From Amesomyces nigricolor (taxonomy: Eukaryota; Ascomycota; Sordariomycetes; Sordariales; Chaetomiaceae), in assembly GCA_004802645.1 (NCBI GenBank), contig SRKS01000005.1:806001-870000 (forward strand): a stretch of 64,000 nt of DNA, written 5' to 3'. Shown piece after piece: positions 45,301 to 55,172 of the stretch. Position numbers and translations under genes: made by a program. Below the pieces are notes generated by a model. The model was not told the origin of the DNA and did no database searches. It was given only the letters and a program-made list of their open reading frames with translations. The first letter of the stretch is position 1. The number at the start of each line of letters is the position of its first letter.

Positions 45301-48300
45301 AAGCCTCATGAACTCCTTGGTGTTCGGACTCGCGACGACAACAAGCACCAGTTGCGGTGGCGCAACATCCTCAAGATGGAGAAGCTTCCGTGGACGAAAA
45401 ACCATACCTTCCAAGGTCAGGCCTTGCTTCCGGCCTCAGCTTATCTCGTCATGGCCCTTGACGCCGCGCGGTCTGCCCTGGCCGGCCGTGAAGCTTCGAT
45501 TGTCGAGCTCCGCGATCTCAAGTTTTTGAATGGCATCACTCTGGAGCCGAATTCTCCTGGCGTTGAGGTCCTGTTCAACCTCACTTTGGAGCACGAGTCC
45601 GAAGATAACATCGAGGCCTCTTTTACGCTCACTTCAGCGATTGCTGACGGCGAAAGCGATATGAGGAAGAACTTCAGCGGCAGTCTCACCATTACCCTTG
45701 ACAAGCCCGCCGCAAGCGTCTTGCCCCCACGCCCAAAGGAGAGGGCGGAGACTCTGCACGCCGGCACCGAGGCCTTTTACCAGATGATGGGCGGAACCGG
45801 CCTGGTTTACACCGAGGCTTTCAAGGGCTTGCAAACTCTGGAACGTCGATACAACTTCTCCTCTGCCACCCTCAACAAATATCATCCTGAGGACACAACT
45901 GGGCTGACCATCAGCCCCGCGACGCTCGACAGTTGCTTGCAGACTGCATTCGTCACCATCTCCTCCCCCGGCGACAACGCAATTTGGACCTCGTTCCTTC
46001 CGCTGGACATTAAGTGCGTCCGGTTCAACCTGGCCATTTGCGATACCAACGACCGGGCCAACGATTCGCTTGCGGTCGACGCATATCTGACCAAGGCGAC
46101 CCCCATCACCACGGCGTCTGCAGCTTCCTTCACGGCCGACATTGAGATCTTCAACCCCCGCGGCGAAATGGAAATCCAGGTCCAGGGCCTCACCGTCGGG
46201 TCCTTCAGCTCGACCAAACCCGAAGACGACTGGGAGCTGTACCTCACCACCAAGTTCGATGTCGATCCGGATGACGAGATCATCTGCGCCGACAACTTGG
46301 ATAACCACACGGCGGGCTCAATGCTCGTTGAGAGCTGCGAGCGTGTAGCGTCATTTTTCGCCAGCCATCCGCCTCCTTCCAGGCCCCGGTCTGCATCTCT
46401 TTCAACATTGCTAGCCGCCCAGCCCCAGCCTCCTGTGCTGCGCACTTCTTGGACTAGCGAGACTGAACAGTCTTTGGATACTTTCATTCGCGCATCTCCT
46501 TATTTTGTTGCTCTCGACTTCATTCGCCAACTGGGCGAGAATCTTCCGGACGTCCTCACGGTCATGCTGCCTGCTGTCATTGACGAAGCCTGCCAGCTTG
46601 TTGGCTTCCAGCAGCAGGTTTCCCGCATCGTCCGCCAAATCGCCCACAAGTATCCGCAGATGAAGGTGCTCGGCCTGACCGATCCTGAGTTGGGTTTGAC
46701 GGAACATGTCTTTGAAGGCCTACAGGAGTCTTTCTACATGTACCACGTCGGCTCCCAGCCCGAGAAGAACCTGGAGAGCCGTCTTCCGCTCAGCGACTCT
46801 CTACGCAAGAAGATCATGGTCGACAAGATTGACTTGACCAACGTCGACGATGAGCAGTCACAGCTGTACGACCTCATCCTCCTCAGCACTTCCCTCATCG
46901 AGCCACAGAAGACTCTTACTGTCCTGCGGGCTGTGAAGCGGATGATGCGCCCTGGTGGCTTCTTGGTCATGATCGACGTCTCACGCAGCCCGCTCAAGGA
47001 CCGCATCCAGCGCCTCGCTGGTTTTGCCTCTAGAGGAGGCGCACCCCTCTCGCCGCCGGACTGGCCCGACGTCCTCGAGCAATTTGGCTTCGTTCACCCT
47101 ATGCGAAACTCTCATCAGTATTATCCGCCTGGGTTTTCCCTCATCATCCGCCAGGCCGAGTCAGACGACAAGGCCCTTTTACTTCATCCATTCGCAACCA
47201 CGACCAACACTCAACTGGTAGACCGTCTGCTCGTTGTTGGAGGCAAGCAACCTTGGACGTGGCTTATTTCAGAGCGTGTGAGCCAGGCCATGGCGCCGAA
47301 GTGTGGCTCAGTCACAGTGTTTGAGGCCCTTGAGGACATCGATCCCGTGAGCATCTCGTCGTCCTCGGCGATGATTTTCTTTGGCGACATTGACGAGCCG
47401 GTCCTCGCGAGCATGACGGAGCAGCGGATGAAGGCCTTACGCGGTCTCTTCAGGCCCCAGATGACCATCCTCTGGACCACCTGCAACGCCCGCACTTCGA
47501 ACCCCAACCACGCAGCTTCGTTCGGCTTCACCCGCACGCTGACGGCTGAGACCCCTGGTCTCAATCTTCAGATGCTCGACCTCGACAACATCGACACCAG
47601 TAGCGCTGTCGAGGCCATCACCGAGACCTTTGCTCGGCTCATGAGGCAGATCATGATTGAGGGAGATGAGAACAATCGACCGATGTGGACCAACGAGCCC
47701 GAGGTTTACATGCAGCAGGGGCGTCGTCTGATTCCGCGCGTCCTCCCCTGGAAGGAGGGTAATGACCGCGTCAACTTATCTCGCCGCGTCGTGACGAACA
47801 CCGTCAACACTCTCGAGGAGGTCGTCGAAATCGTCCGCAACAAGTCTGAAGACGAAGTTCACCTGTTTGAGATTCAGCGCAACAATGCTAGGCCTTCGAG
47901 CATCATGAGCGGAAGGACCTTCTTTCAGGTTGACTACAGCACCGCAGAGGCTGTGATGGTTGGGAAGTTCCCGGCTTCTCATGTTTGCATTGGCCGCAGC
48001 CTGGAAGACGGCAAGACCAAGGTCGCATTCTCAGACTCCAACGCCTCGTTCATTGCCGTCGAGTCAACATTCGTTGCCAACATCGACAATGCGGGACTCA
48101 ACCCGGACGTTGTCCTTGCGTTGGTCTCTCGCTATCTTGTGTCCTTCGGCGTGGAAAGGTCAATCGAATCCAAAGCGGTGCTGCTCATTGATCCCGACAG
48201 GATGCTCCTTGAGTGTCTGAAAGATATTCTGAGCAAGCGCGACATCCAGGTGCTTGCTTGCTCCAGTAACGCCGCTCGGTGCAAGACTATTCCCGGCATG

Positions 48301-50028
48301 GTTTACCTCCACCCCGGGTCGCCCAAGCGCGTAGTCAAGGCCCTCTATCCGACCAAGGGAGCCTGGGTTATCGACATGTCCCCCGAGCAGAACAAGCTTG
48401 CCGAGATGGTCCTCAAGACTCTTCCTGGGAACTGCAAGTATAGCACCTGGACGACTCTGCTTCGCCCGAACGAGCTTGAAAACCAAAACTTCTGGAGTCA
48501 GGCGGTTGAGTTTGCGTGCATCAAGGCGGAGAAATGGGGATCCAAAGCCGAGCCTGCCCTGGCGACTGTTCCGGAGCTTCTTCAGTCCACCACTTCGACG
48601 CGGCCGTTCCAGATCATTGACTGGAAGGCTGAGCGCATGGTCTCTCAGATCGTCAAACCCCTCGCCGGAATCCAGCTTTTGAGCGGAAACAAGACATATG
48701 TTCTTGTGGGGTTGACGCGCGACTTTGGCCAGAGCCTGTGCACCCTTTTCGTCTCGCAGGGTGCCCGCCACCTTGTGCTCTGCAGTCGCAACCCTCCAAA
48801 GACCCAGCCCAAGTGGCAGACGGAGATGCTCGCCAAGGGCATCGTTGTTCGCTTTGAGACGCTTGATGTAACCAGCCTGAGCCAGGTGACAGCCTTCAAG
48901 GAGAAGCTCGCGGAGGATATGCCTCCTGTTGGCGGTGTGGTCAACGGCGCCATGGTTCTCGAAGACCGCGTCTTCTCCGAGATGTCTGTGGAAACTCTCC
49001 ATCGCGTCATGCGCCCCAAGACGATCGGCTCTTGGAATCTCGATGCAACCTTCTGCGACGAAAACATCGACTTTTTCATCATGACATCCTCCTTCGCGGC
49101 CATCGGCGGCCACGCCGGCCAGTCCAACTATGCTGCCGCGAACATGTATATGAACGGCCTCGCCGCATCCCGCCGCAGCCGCGGGCTGCCCGGCTCCGTT
49201 CTCAACATCGGTGTCATCTACGGTCTTGGCTTTCTGCACCGCGAGAAGGATGATCTTTACCACGGTCTCGAACGCGAGGGCTACCCGCCCATTTCGGAGC
49301 GCGACATCCACCACATGTTTGTCGAAGCCATTGTCGCCGGCAAGCCGAAGCCGGGCCAGGTCTACGACATTACCACCGGCCTACGCCGCTTCGCCGCCCA
49401 GTCGCCCACCCTTCCCTGGCAACACGACCCGCGCTTCTCACACTTCACCCGGCGCGAAGTCGATAACATCGATCCGGACATCTCCTTCGCTGACGGCCAG
49501 CCCAAGCGAAGCCTCAAGGAGCTGATCGACGCCGCGGACGGCCACGCCGAGCTGGTCGAGGTGCTGGTCCAGGGGTTTGTCGCGCACCTGGTGACCCAGC
49601 TGCAGCTTGGCGAGGGCAATGTGAGTGCTGATCACAGCGTGGTTGAACTGGGCGTGGATTCGTTGGCGGCGGTGGAGATCCGCTCGTGGATCTGGAAGGC
49701 TATGGGGCAGGATGTGGCGGTGATGAAGATCCTAGGGGGGAAGACGATTGGGGGGTTGTGTGCGGAGATTGGGGAGAGGATTTTGGAGGGGAGGGTTGAG
49801 GAGGGTGGTGGTGGGGGGAAGGTGGAGGGTGGGGAGGGGAAGGGGAAGGTGGTGGGGGATGGGCGGAAGAAGAGTGGTGAGGAGGGAAGTGGTGTGTCGG
49901 TTTCGGGGAGTACGGTTGTTGGGTCGTCGTTTTTGACTGTTCCGGGTGGTGGTGATGGGACGGTGCGGAGCGTGGGTGCGTCCACTCTGCTGACACCGGT
50001 GTCGGAGAAGATGGATGCCGGGTTTTGA
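42346..50028 (+). CDS. Reducing polyketide synthase (KS-AT-DH-MT*-KR-ACP)
   Basis: Exons are 42346-42501 and 42568-50028. The 66-bp intron keeps the frame and has no stop, so it is easily missed. The product is 2538 aa. KS (about 10-440) has Cys181 in DTACSSS and the two His motifs EAHGTGTG and IGHTEG. AT (about 575-890) has GHSSGE with Ser672. DH (about 960-1280) has His998 in HTFQGQALLP and the Asp of LDSCLQ. The next ~250 residues align with a C-methyltransferase but lack the SAM-binding GxGxG motif. No enoyl-reductase module is seen. KR (about 2090-2280) has GLTRDFGQSL in place of GxTGxxG. ACP Ser2417 lies in GVDSLA. KS sequence resembles the PKS half of PKS-NRPS enzymes, but no C-A-T part follows, only a Gly/Lys-rich tail. 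The product is unknown. Confidence 0.93.
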   Translation: MPYKNPIAEPIAVVGSSCRFAGGVTTPSRLWELLNNPTDLARDIPPQRFNITVSRIMLHCNLITVETVTHLLHQAFYHPDGEYHGTTNSPKAYFIEQDHRVFDASFFNITPREAEAIDPQQRMLLEVVYEALESAGYTLHQYAGEKVAVFAGLMTGDYDTLSQRDELDTSQYYATGNARSILSNRISYFFNFNGPSMTIDTACSSSLVALHQAVLSLRSGECKMACVAGANLILTPEQFVVESNLHMLSPTGRCRMWDAGANGYARGEGIAALFIKPLSQALADGDRIEAIIRETGVNSDGRSRGITMPNWKAQSQLIRDIYNRSGLDSFSPEDRCQYFEAHGTGTGVGDPNEARAIEDAFFRHNNNGTVSEPSSSLTNKLLVGSVKTVIGHTEGAAGLAGLLKVIQGMRNSSVPPNLHLEKLNPAVEKYYSHLLVPTSTVAWPTVPTGQPMRGSVNSFGFGGTNAHAIVEQYVPEIHDSVAKSFCSDLTLPKQIQSTDCIMNLKIGLPLVLSAPSQKALCAIARSYRDFLRRGPKASSEEIAWHSYAWRTAFAFRLSVSGLSTSDVVGKLNSLIAKTESSSATALGTRARPAKEQPKILGIFTGQGAQWATMSRALFLSSNIYSSTIRSLDKILAACPDPPSWSLEQEILADQSQSNVYKSSVSQPLCTAVQIGLVVLLRHLGINFHTVVGHSSGEIAAAFAAGRISMREAILISHYRGLGVHMACGANGAKGGMLAAGLSKIDAAEFCGQKKYTHGLWIAASNAPSSVTLSGDLDLVQEACKDLTEQKKFARLLQVDTAYHSPHMEATSAKYLECLSSSNIVPTGGNGTHWVSSVYGIGEPADAELAALYWKKNMVKPVLFNEAIGTALKIFGPFDCAIEIGPHPALKGPVTQTMNEKNGSFIPYSGLLDRKLDDREAFSDFLGWMWTQFGSSSAQIRQFVMGSFHPQIAATRLTDAPSYPWDHSQTFYRESRISRQYHFKTEKPHELLGVRTRDDNKHQLRWRNILKMEKLPWTKNHTFQGQALLPASAYLVMALDAARSALAGREASIVELRDLKFLNGITLEPNSPGVEVLFNLTLEHESEDNIEASFTLTSAIADGESDMRKNFSGSLTITLDKPAASVLPPRPKERAETLHAGTEAFYQMMGGTGLVYTEAFKGLQTLERRYNFSSATLNKYHPEDTTGLTISPATLDSCLQTAFVTISSPGDNAIWTSFLPLDIKCVRFNLAICDTNDRANDSLAVDAYLTKATPITTASAASFTADIEIFNPRGEMEIQVQGLTVGSFSSTKPEDDWELYLTTKFDVDPDDEIICADNLDNHTAGSMLVESCERVASFFASHPPPSRPRSASLSTLLAAQPQPPVLRTSWTSETEQSLDTFIRASPYFVALDFIRQLGENLPDVLTVMLPAVIDEACQLVGFQQQVSRIVRQIAHKYPQMKVLGLTDPELGLTEHVFEGLQESFYMYHVGSQPEKNLESRLPLSDSLRKKIMVDKIDLTNVDDEQSQLYDLILLSTSLIEPQKTLTVLRAVKRMMRPGGFLVMIDVSRSPLKDRIQRLAGFASRGGAPLSPPDWPDVLEQFGFVHPMRNSHQYYPPGFSLIIRQAESDDKALLLHPFATTTNTQLVDRLLVVGGKQPWTWLISERVSQAMAPKCGSVTVFEALEDIDPVSISSSSAMIFFGDIDEPVLASMTEQRMKALRGLFRPQMTILWTTCNARTSNPNHAASFGFTRTLTAETPGLNLQMLDLDNIDTSSAVEAITETFARLMRQIMIEGDENNRPMWTNEPEVYMQQGRRLIPRVLPWKEGNDRVNLSRRVVTNTVNTLEEVVEIVRNKSEDEVHLFEIQRNNARPSSIMSGRTFFQVDYSTAEAVMVGKFPASHVCIGRSLEDGKTKVAFSDSNASFIAVESTFVANIDNAGLNPDVVLALVSRYLVSFGVERSIESKAVLLIDPDRMLLECLKDILSKRDIQVLACSSNAARCKTIPGMVYLHPGSPKRVVKALYPTKGAWVIDMSPEQNKLAEMVLKTLPGNCKYSTWTTLLRPNELENQNFWSQAVEFACIKAEKWGSKAEPALATVPELLQSTTSTRPFQIIDWKAERMVSQIVKPLAGIQLLSGNKTYVLVGLTRDFGQSLCTLFVSQGARHLVLCSRNPPKTQPKWQTEMLAKGIVVRFETLDVTSLSQVTAFKEKLAEDMPPVGGVVNGAMVLEDRVFSEMSVETLHRVMRPKTIGSWNLDATFCDENIDFFIMTSSFAAIGGHAGQSNYAAANMYMNGLAASRRSRGLPGSVLNIGVIYGLGFLHREKDDLYHGLEREGYPPISERDIHHMFVEAIVAGKPKPGQVYDITTGLRRFAAQSPTLPWQHDPRFSHFTRREVDNIDPDISFADGQPKRSLKELIDAADGHAELVEVLVQGFVAHLVTQLQLGEGNVSADHSVVELGVDSLAAVEIRSWIWKAMGQDVAVMKILGGKTIGGLCAEIGERILEGRVEEGGGGGKVEGGEGKGKVVGDGRKKSGEEGSGVSVSGSTVVGSSFLTVPGGGDGTVRSVGASTLLTPVSEKMDAGF

Positions 50029-51175
50029 GAGCGGTGGTGATGGGGAGGTTGGAGTTGTGATGGATTTGGGAGTATGACTGACATTGTTATGGCGAGATTG
50101 GGTTGTGATTCAGATTGTCACGGGGATTGAGCTTGGGATTGGTAATGAGGGATGTTTATGATACTGGGGGCGAACAGCCTGTTTTTTTTTTTCTTCTTTT
50201 TTTTTTTTTTTTTTCAGAGTATGGGTATGAGACGAGGGAATCGGATTTCGTATCGTACTTGTGTGTCTTTTTCCTTTGCTTTCTGTTGCGCTTTTTGGGA
50301 AACGGTGAACTTCATGGCATGGAGTTTGATGGCACACATTGTTTGTTCTGGCATGGGATGGCATGTTCACGGGCGTTTGGGGTAGACGAGAGGATATCCA
50401 TAGGTTATTCTTTGTCTTTTTAGTGGTTTGTTTGGAATGATGATTGCTTGGACAGCACAACCTCGTTGTCTTTGTGTGTGACTTGGTAATGATGTTGAAC
50501 CGTGAACAAAACATGGGGCTGGTTGTCGAGTGTCGACTGGTGCCAAAACCGGGAACATCAGCGCCCTTACAGAGACATTTCAAGACCGGTCAATCTGGCC
50601 AGGAGAGGTGGAGGAAGAGCTGCATCGGCGATCACTAATCCTTCTCATCAACCCTGTGATTCAGAATGATTCATCTGAGTTGGTGAACAGATTGAGTGGC
50701 TGTGTCTCGTATTGGCGACATCAAATGATGCGATCTTGAGCGGATGATGGCGATCCCAGCAAGAGCTCTCCATTTGGGAAGATAGGAGGGGGCTCGGCTC
50801 CCAGTCAACCTGCTGTACCTCGTGCGAACTCCCTCCAACACGATGGTTATTTCCGTAACGCTACGTAACGCTACTGCAGTGCCGCGGGACGGCAGTGGCG
50901 GGCCAAAATGGGATCGGTGGGACAAGCGAGCGATGATCGCATCCGATGAGGGGAAAGGGTGGTTTTGTGAGACACCAGAGAGGGGAGGAGTGGGACGCGG
51001 GGCACGGTGCGAGGGGATGTTGGGAGTTTAAGAAGGGTTAACTCACCCCTCTTTCGATCTTGTTGGGAATGAGTTCTGTAATTGAACGTCTTCTTTGACG
51101 ACGGCGAGTTCACAACACATCCACATCGATAAATCCACCAGACACAAATCCGCAAAACCCCAAACAACAAACACA
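50029..51175. other. Intergenic between PKS and monooxygenase
   Basis: The region holds T tracts at 50182-50214 (11 T, then 18 T) soon after the PKS stop, and a tandem 10-bp repeat CGTAACGCTA at about 50855-50874 in the probable monooxygenase promoter. No gene was seen. Confidence 0.5.
50182..50214 (+). repeat. Poly-T tract
   Basis: Eleven T, CTTC, then 18 T. This is a homopolymer likely to be length-variable. Similar tracts lie at 5496-5511 (T), 29169-29186 (A) and 40470-40482 (C). Confidence 0.9.
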
Positions 51176-53165
51176 ATGACACCCCAAGCCCACCCCCCCA
51201 CCACCACCACCGCGTCCTCCCAGCGCGTCGTCCCCGGCTCGGTCAACCACCTCCCCGCGCCATGGCCCAAAGCCGCCACCACCCCAGTTGAATCCATCAA
51301 CGCCGCCCAAATCGCCAACGACACCATCTCTGCCCTCAACGCTGCACTCGCCAACAACGACTACCCCGCCGTCGCCAACCTCTTCTTCCCCGACACCAAC
51401 ACCAACAATGACTCCCCAACACCCTTCTGGCGCGACCACCTCGTCCTCTCCCCCCGCCTCCGTACGCTCAAGGGCCGCGAGAAAATCCAATCTTTCCTCC
51501 AGTCCCACCACCCCAACTCTGCAACACTAAAATTCACCCTCGACGCCAGCACCCCCTTCCGCTCCCCGCAAGCGATGCCCTTCCGCCCCCTGGGAGACAA
51601 CGCCACGGGAGTGGGTTTTTTCGTGCGCGTTGAGAGTGAGGCTGGGACGGGGAGGGGGGTGGTGAGGATGGCGGAGTGTGGGGAAGGGGTGTGGAAGGTT
51701 TGGACGGTGTTTACCACGTTGGAGAAGGTGAAGGGGGTGGAGGAGAGGGTTGGGGGGAAGAGGGAGACGGGGGTGGTGCATGGGGGGTTGGAGGGGAGGA
51801 GGAATTGGAGGGAGAGGAGGGAGGGGGAGAGGGAGGGGGGGGAGGGGGTTGAGGTGCTTGTTGTTGGTGAGTTTGTGCTTTTGTTTTGGAGCTTGTGAGA
51901 GGGGTTGGGTTTGCTGACGCTGTTGGATAGGTGCTGGCCAGGCGGGCTTGACCGTTGCTGCGAGGCTCAAGATGCTGGGTGTTCGCGCGCTTGTGATTGA
52001 TAAGAACGTGAGGGTGGGCGACAACTGGCGGAAGAGGTACCATCAGCTGGTGCTGCACGACCCGGTCTGGTATGACCATCTGCCGTACATGCCGTTCCCC
52101 GAGTCGTGGCCGGTGTTTACGCCCAAGGACAAGCTGGCGGACTGGTTTGAATCCTACGTCAATGCGATGGAGCTCAACATTTGGACGCAGTCTGAGATGG
52201 CCAACAGCGCCTGGGACGAGGAGAAGAAGCAGTGGACTGTGGGTGTTCACCGCACTCTCCCCAATGGGAGTGTCGACGAGAGGACCTTGTATCCGAAGCA
52301 CATCATCATGGCCACTGGACACTCTGGCAAGCCGTACCTGCCCGACATCCCCGGCGACAAAGATTTCCAGGGCATTTACCGCCACTCTTCCGACTTTGCT
52401 GGGGCCTCGGAGCCAGGCAAGGGCATGAAGGCGGTGGTCATCGGCGCGTGCAACTCCAGCCTGGACATCTGCCAGGACTACTTCGAAAAGGGCTGGGACG
52501 TTACGCTGGTGCAGCGCTCGTCTACATATGTTGTATCGAGCGAGGGGGCTATGAAGGTTTTGCTTGGCCTCTACGAGGAAGGCGGCCCGCCGGTGGAGGA
52601 CAGCGACATTGCTGTCTGGGGTTGGCCCAGCCAGGTGCTCAAATCGCTCCAGATTGACCTGACGACAATCTTGGAGGAACACGACAAGGAGATGCTGGCC
52701 GGGCTGGACAATGCGGGCTTTAAAACGGACAGGGGACCGCATGGGGCCGGTTTGTTCTGCAAGTACTTGCAGAGGGGAGGTGGATATTACATTGATGTTG
52801 GAGGCGCGAAGCTGATTACTGATGGGAAGATCAAGGTGAAGCATGGTCAGGAGGTGCAGGAGATCTTGCCTCGGGGGCTGAGGTTTGCGGATGGGAGTGA
52901 GCTGGAGGCGGACGAGATTGTTTTGGCCACGGGGTACCAGAACATGCGGACGACGGCAGAGGGTATCCTGCGGGAGGATCTGCCAAAGAAGGTGGGAGAT
53001 ATCTGGGGATGGGATGAGGAGGGCGAGATGAGGACCATCTGGTCGAGCAGTGGTCATCCGGGGCTCTGGTTCCATGGCGGTAACTTGGCGATGTGCAGGT
53101 ACTACTCGAGGCTAGTGGCGCTGCAAGTTGTGGTCAAGCTGAGGGGCATGGAGGGGCGGGATTAG
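51176..53165 (+). CDS. Flavin-containing monooxygenase with extra N-terminal domain
   Basis: Exons are 51176-51866 and 51931-53165 (64-bp intron), giving 641 aa. The intron splits the FAD-binding glycine motif, and splicing gives VLVVGAGQAGLTVAARL. An FMO signature FQGIYRHSSDF (about 376-386, FxGxxxHxxxF), a second Rossmann motif VVIGACNSSLDI and LATGY follow, so FAD and NADPH binding sites are present. The first ~225 residues are not FMO: they hold ISALNAALANNDYPAVANLF and LRTLKGREKIQSFLQ, which look like a SnoaL/NTF2-like fold, then a charged Gly/Arg/Glu linker. The gene is 1.1 kb downstream of the PKS in the same direction, so it probably oxidises the polyketide or a precursor; the substrate is unknown. 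Confidence 0.88.
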
Positions 53166-53624
53166 AGTTGATGGTGGAAGACGGGGTCATGGAAGCATAC
53201 TCCATCGTAAACTGCCAATTATGTTCTCGATCCGGTAACAGTAGCATTACATTTCTTTGTGTTGTTCAGTTCTAGCAAGCAGTTGCCGAACCTTGTTGCT
53301 CGACTCTCTCTGTCTCCGGGTCTTGTCTTCCTCTTCTTGGCATTCAGGGGCTCAGGGGTAGGAAACATCATCTCAAGTCTCGTATCTTCCTTCCATGTTC
53401 CATTTTATTGAGCTGTAGGGCAAGGGAGGAAGGGTCGAACCTGACAAATGGTTCTTTCTCCCTCCCTCTTCAACGACGTTGATCGCCCCGAAGCATATCA
53501 GAAAATGTCTTATTGACACCATCAACCCTATTGCTCGGATTTTGAGGCGCGTTGAGGTCTGTTGAGTCTGTTGACCTCGCCCACTCGCTTGCTTTACCAC
53601 ATTCGCTTTTCAAGCATCACTACA
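53166..53624. other. Intergenic
   Basis: This is the spacer between the monooxygenase and the GH18 gene. No feature was recognised. Confidence 0.4.
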
Positions 53625-54671
53625 ATGAAGTTTACACTCGTTTGCATAACCGCGCTGTCCGCGCTCACCACCGCTGCTCCTCTCAGATCACAACCCGAAC
53701 TCCCGCGCCTGGTTCTCTACCACCAAACAACGCACACCAACAACAGCCACCCCATTTCCATCCTCCCACTCATCCCCAGCCCTAACATGGCCCTCACACA
53801 CCTCATCGTTGCCGCATTCCACGTCAACCCCAACGACACGATCCACCTCAACGACCATCCCCCATCTCACCCGCGCTACGACATTCTCTGGCAGGAAACC
53901 CGCGCTCTCCAATCCGCAGGCGTCAAAGTCCTCGGCATGGTCGGCGGCGCAGCGCGCGGTTCCTTTACCAAGCACACTCTCGACAGCACCAGAACCTGCA
54001 CCTTTGAGAAAGCTTACTCCCTCCTCCACAACACTGTCACCACGTACAACCTCGACGGCCTCGACCTCGACGTCGAAGAACCCATGTCCTTACGGGGGAT
54101 AACTCGCCTTGTGCGCCGCCTCAGGGCTGACTTTGGGCCGGGCTTTGTCATCACCCTCGCGCCTGTTGCCACCGCCTTAGTTTGCAACAACATCAAGGCG
54201 GCAGGGAGGTTTGGATGTCGAGGAAGAGGAGGCGAGGGCGCCAACCTCAGCGGCTTCAGCTACTTCTCCCTCAACCACAACATCGGTCAGCACATCTCAT
54301 TCTACAACGTCCAGTTCTACAACGGCTTCGGCACCGTCAGCTGTAGCGCTAATACTGTCAACACCACGAACACATTCGACGAGATTGTCAACTCCGGGTG
54401 GGACCCACGCAAGATTGTGGTCGGGCAGCTGACGAGTCCAGGGAATGGAGGGTGCGGGTTTGTCGAGCATGAAGAGTTGGAGAGAGCAGTGGGGGTGATG
54501 AGGAGGAGGTACGGGCAGATTGGCGGAATTGCTGGGTGGGAGTACTTCAATGGGATGCCGGGGGGAGTGGGGAGGCCGTGGGTGTGGGCGAGGGAGATGA
54601 CGGGGGTTTTGAGGGGGGATAAATGGGGATGGAAGGGGGGGGTTATGAGGAGAAGTGGAAGAGAGGGTTAG
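53625..54671 (+). CDS. Secreted GH18 family protein (chitinase-like)
   Basis: This is a single exon of 348 aa, started at the ATG that gives a signal peptide (MKFTLVCITALSALTTAAP); an upstream in-frame stretch lacks one. The barrel shows THLIVAAFHVNP, a GVKVLGMVGG strand and the family 18 catalytic motif DGLDLDVE (D144-E151, with E151 the proton donor), followed by VITLAPVA, the substrate-site region SFYNVQFYNGFG and GGIAGWEYFNG. The enzyme should cleave beta-1,4-GlcNAc linkages in chitin or N-glycans. No carbohydrate-binding module is present. N-glycosylation sequons occur. The C-terminal 20 residues are basic and glycine-rich. Codons turn G-rich from about 54450. Confidence 0.88.
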   Translation: MKFTLVCITALSALTTAAPLRSQPELPRLVLYHQTTHTNNSHPISILPLIPSPNMALTHLIVAAFHVNPNDTIHLNDHPPSHPRYDILWQETRALQSAGVKVLGMVGGAARGSFTKHTLDSTRTCTFEKAYSLLHNTVTTYNLDGLDLDVEEPMSLRGITRLVRRLRADFGPGFVITLAPVATALVCNNIKAAGRFGCRGRGGEGANLSGFSYFSLNHNIGQHISFYNVQFYNGFGTVSCSANTVNTTNTFDEIVNSGWDPRKIVVGQLTSPGNGGCGFVEHEELERAVGVMRRRYGQIGGIAGWEYFNGMPGGVGRPWVWAREMTGVLRGDKWGWKGGVMRRSGREG

Positions 54672-55172
54672 AAAAGGGTAGGAAATGACTCTAGATGAGG
54701 GGTGAAGTGTTAAGAGTGAGACGGACTGACGGAGATGGGAAAGGGAAGAACAATCATTAAACACACTCGTTGAGGTCCAAGGTCCTCGCAAAAGCAAAGT
54801 AACCATAAGACTAATGGAGTATTGGATTTTGAATCATTTTTGGTCGTGACTTTTCCAGTATCCATCTCGTCGCGGGCGAACATGGAAATTGAGTGTGTGA
54901 GCATGAGTTGGACGGACTGTCGGAGTGAAACGCGAGAGAAGTTCAGCTGCCAGCATCTGAGAAAAGTTTTGCACCCATGCCAGCGCCAAGACGATCTCCA
55001 CTGCCCAATCTCAGTCAACCACACACATCGGATCCTGTTGCGGTCCACCCATCAACACACGACAACCAACCTCACCACAAACAGCAGAACACCACCACCC
55101 CTCCTATCGACTTTACCGCCGCTCAACCATCACCATATAGCACCATTACCATACAACATACCATTGATACCC
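54672..55172. other. Intergenic / leader of the HTH gene
   Basis: A C/A-rich stretch at 54977-55170 is open in two frames, including an ATG frame at 54977 that runs out of register with the HTH domain. It is taken as 5' UTR. Confidence 0.4.

Noticed and set aside
48160..49314. Minus-strand frame of 384 codons inside the PKS
   Set aside because: Antisense to conserved KR-region coding sequence; explained by high-GC codon bias, with no family features.
51711..53075. Minus-strand frame of 454 codons across the monooxygenase
   Set aside because: Fully antisense to the conserved FMO domain and crosses its intron; a codon-bias shadow.
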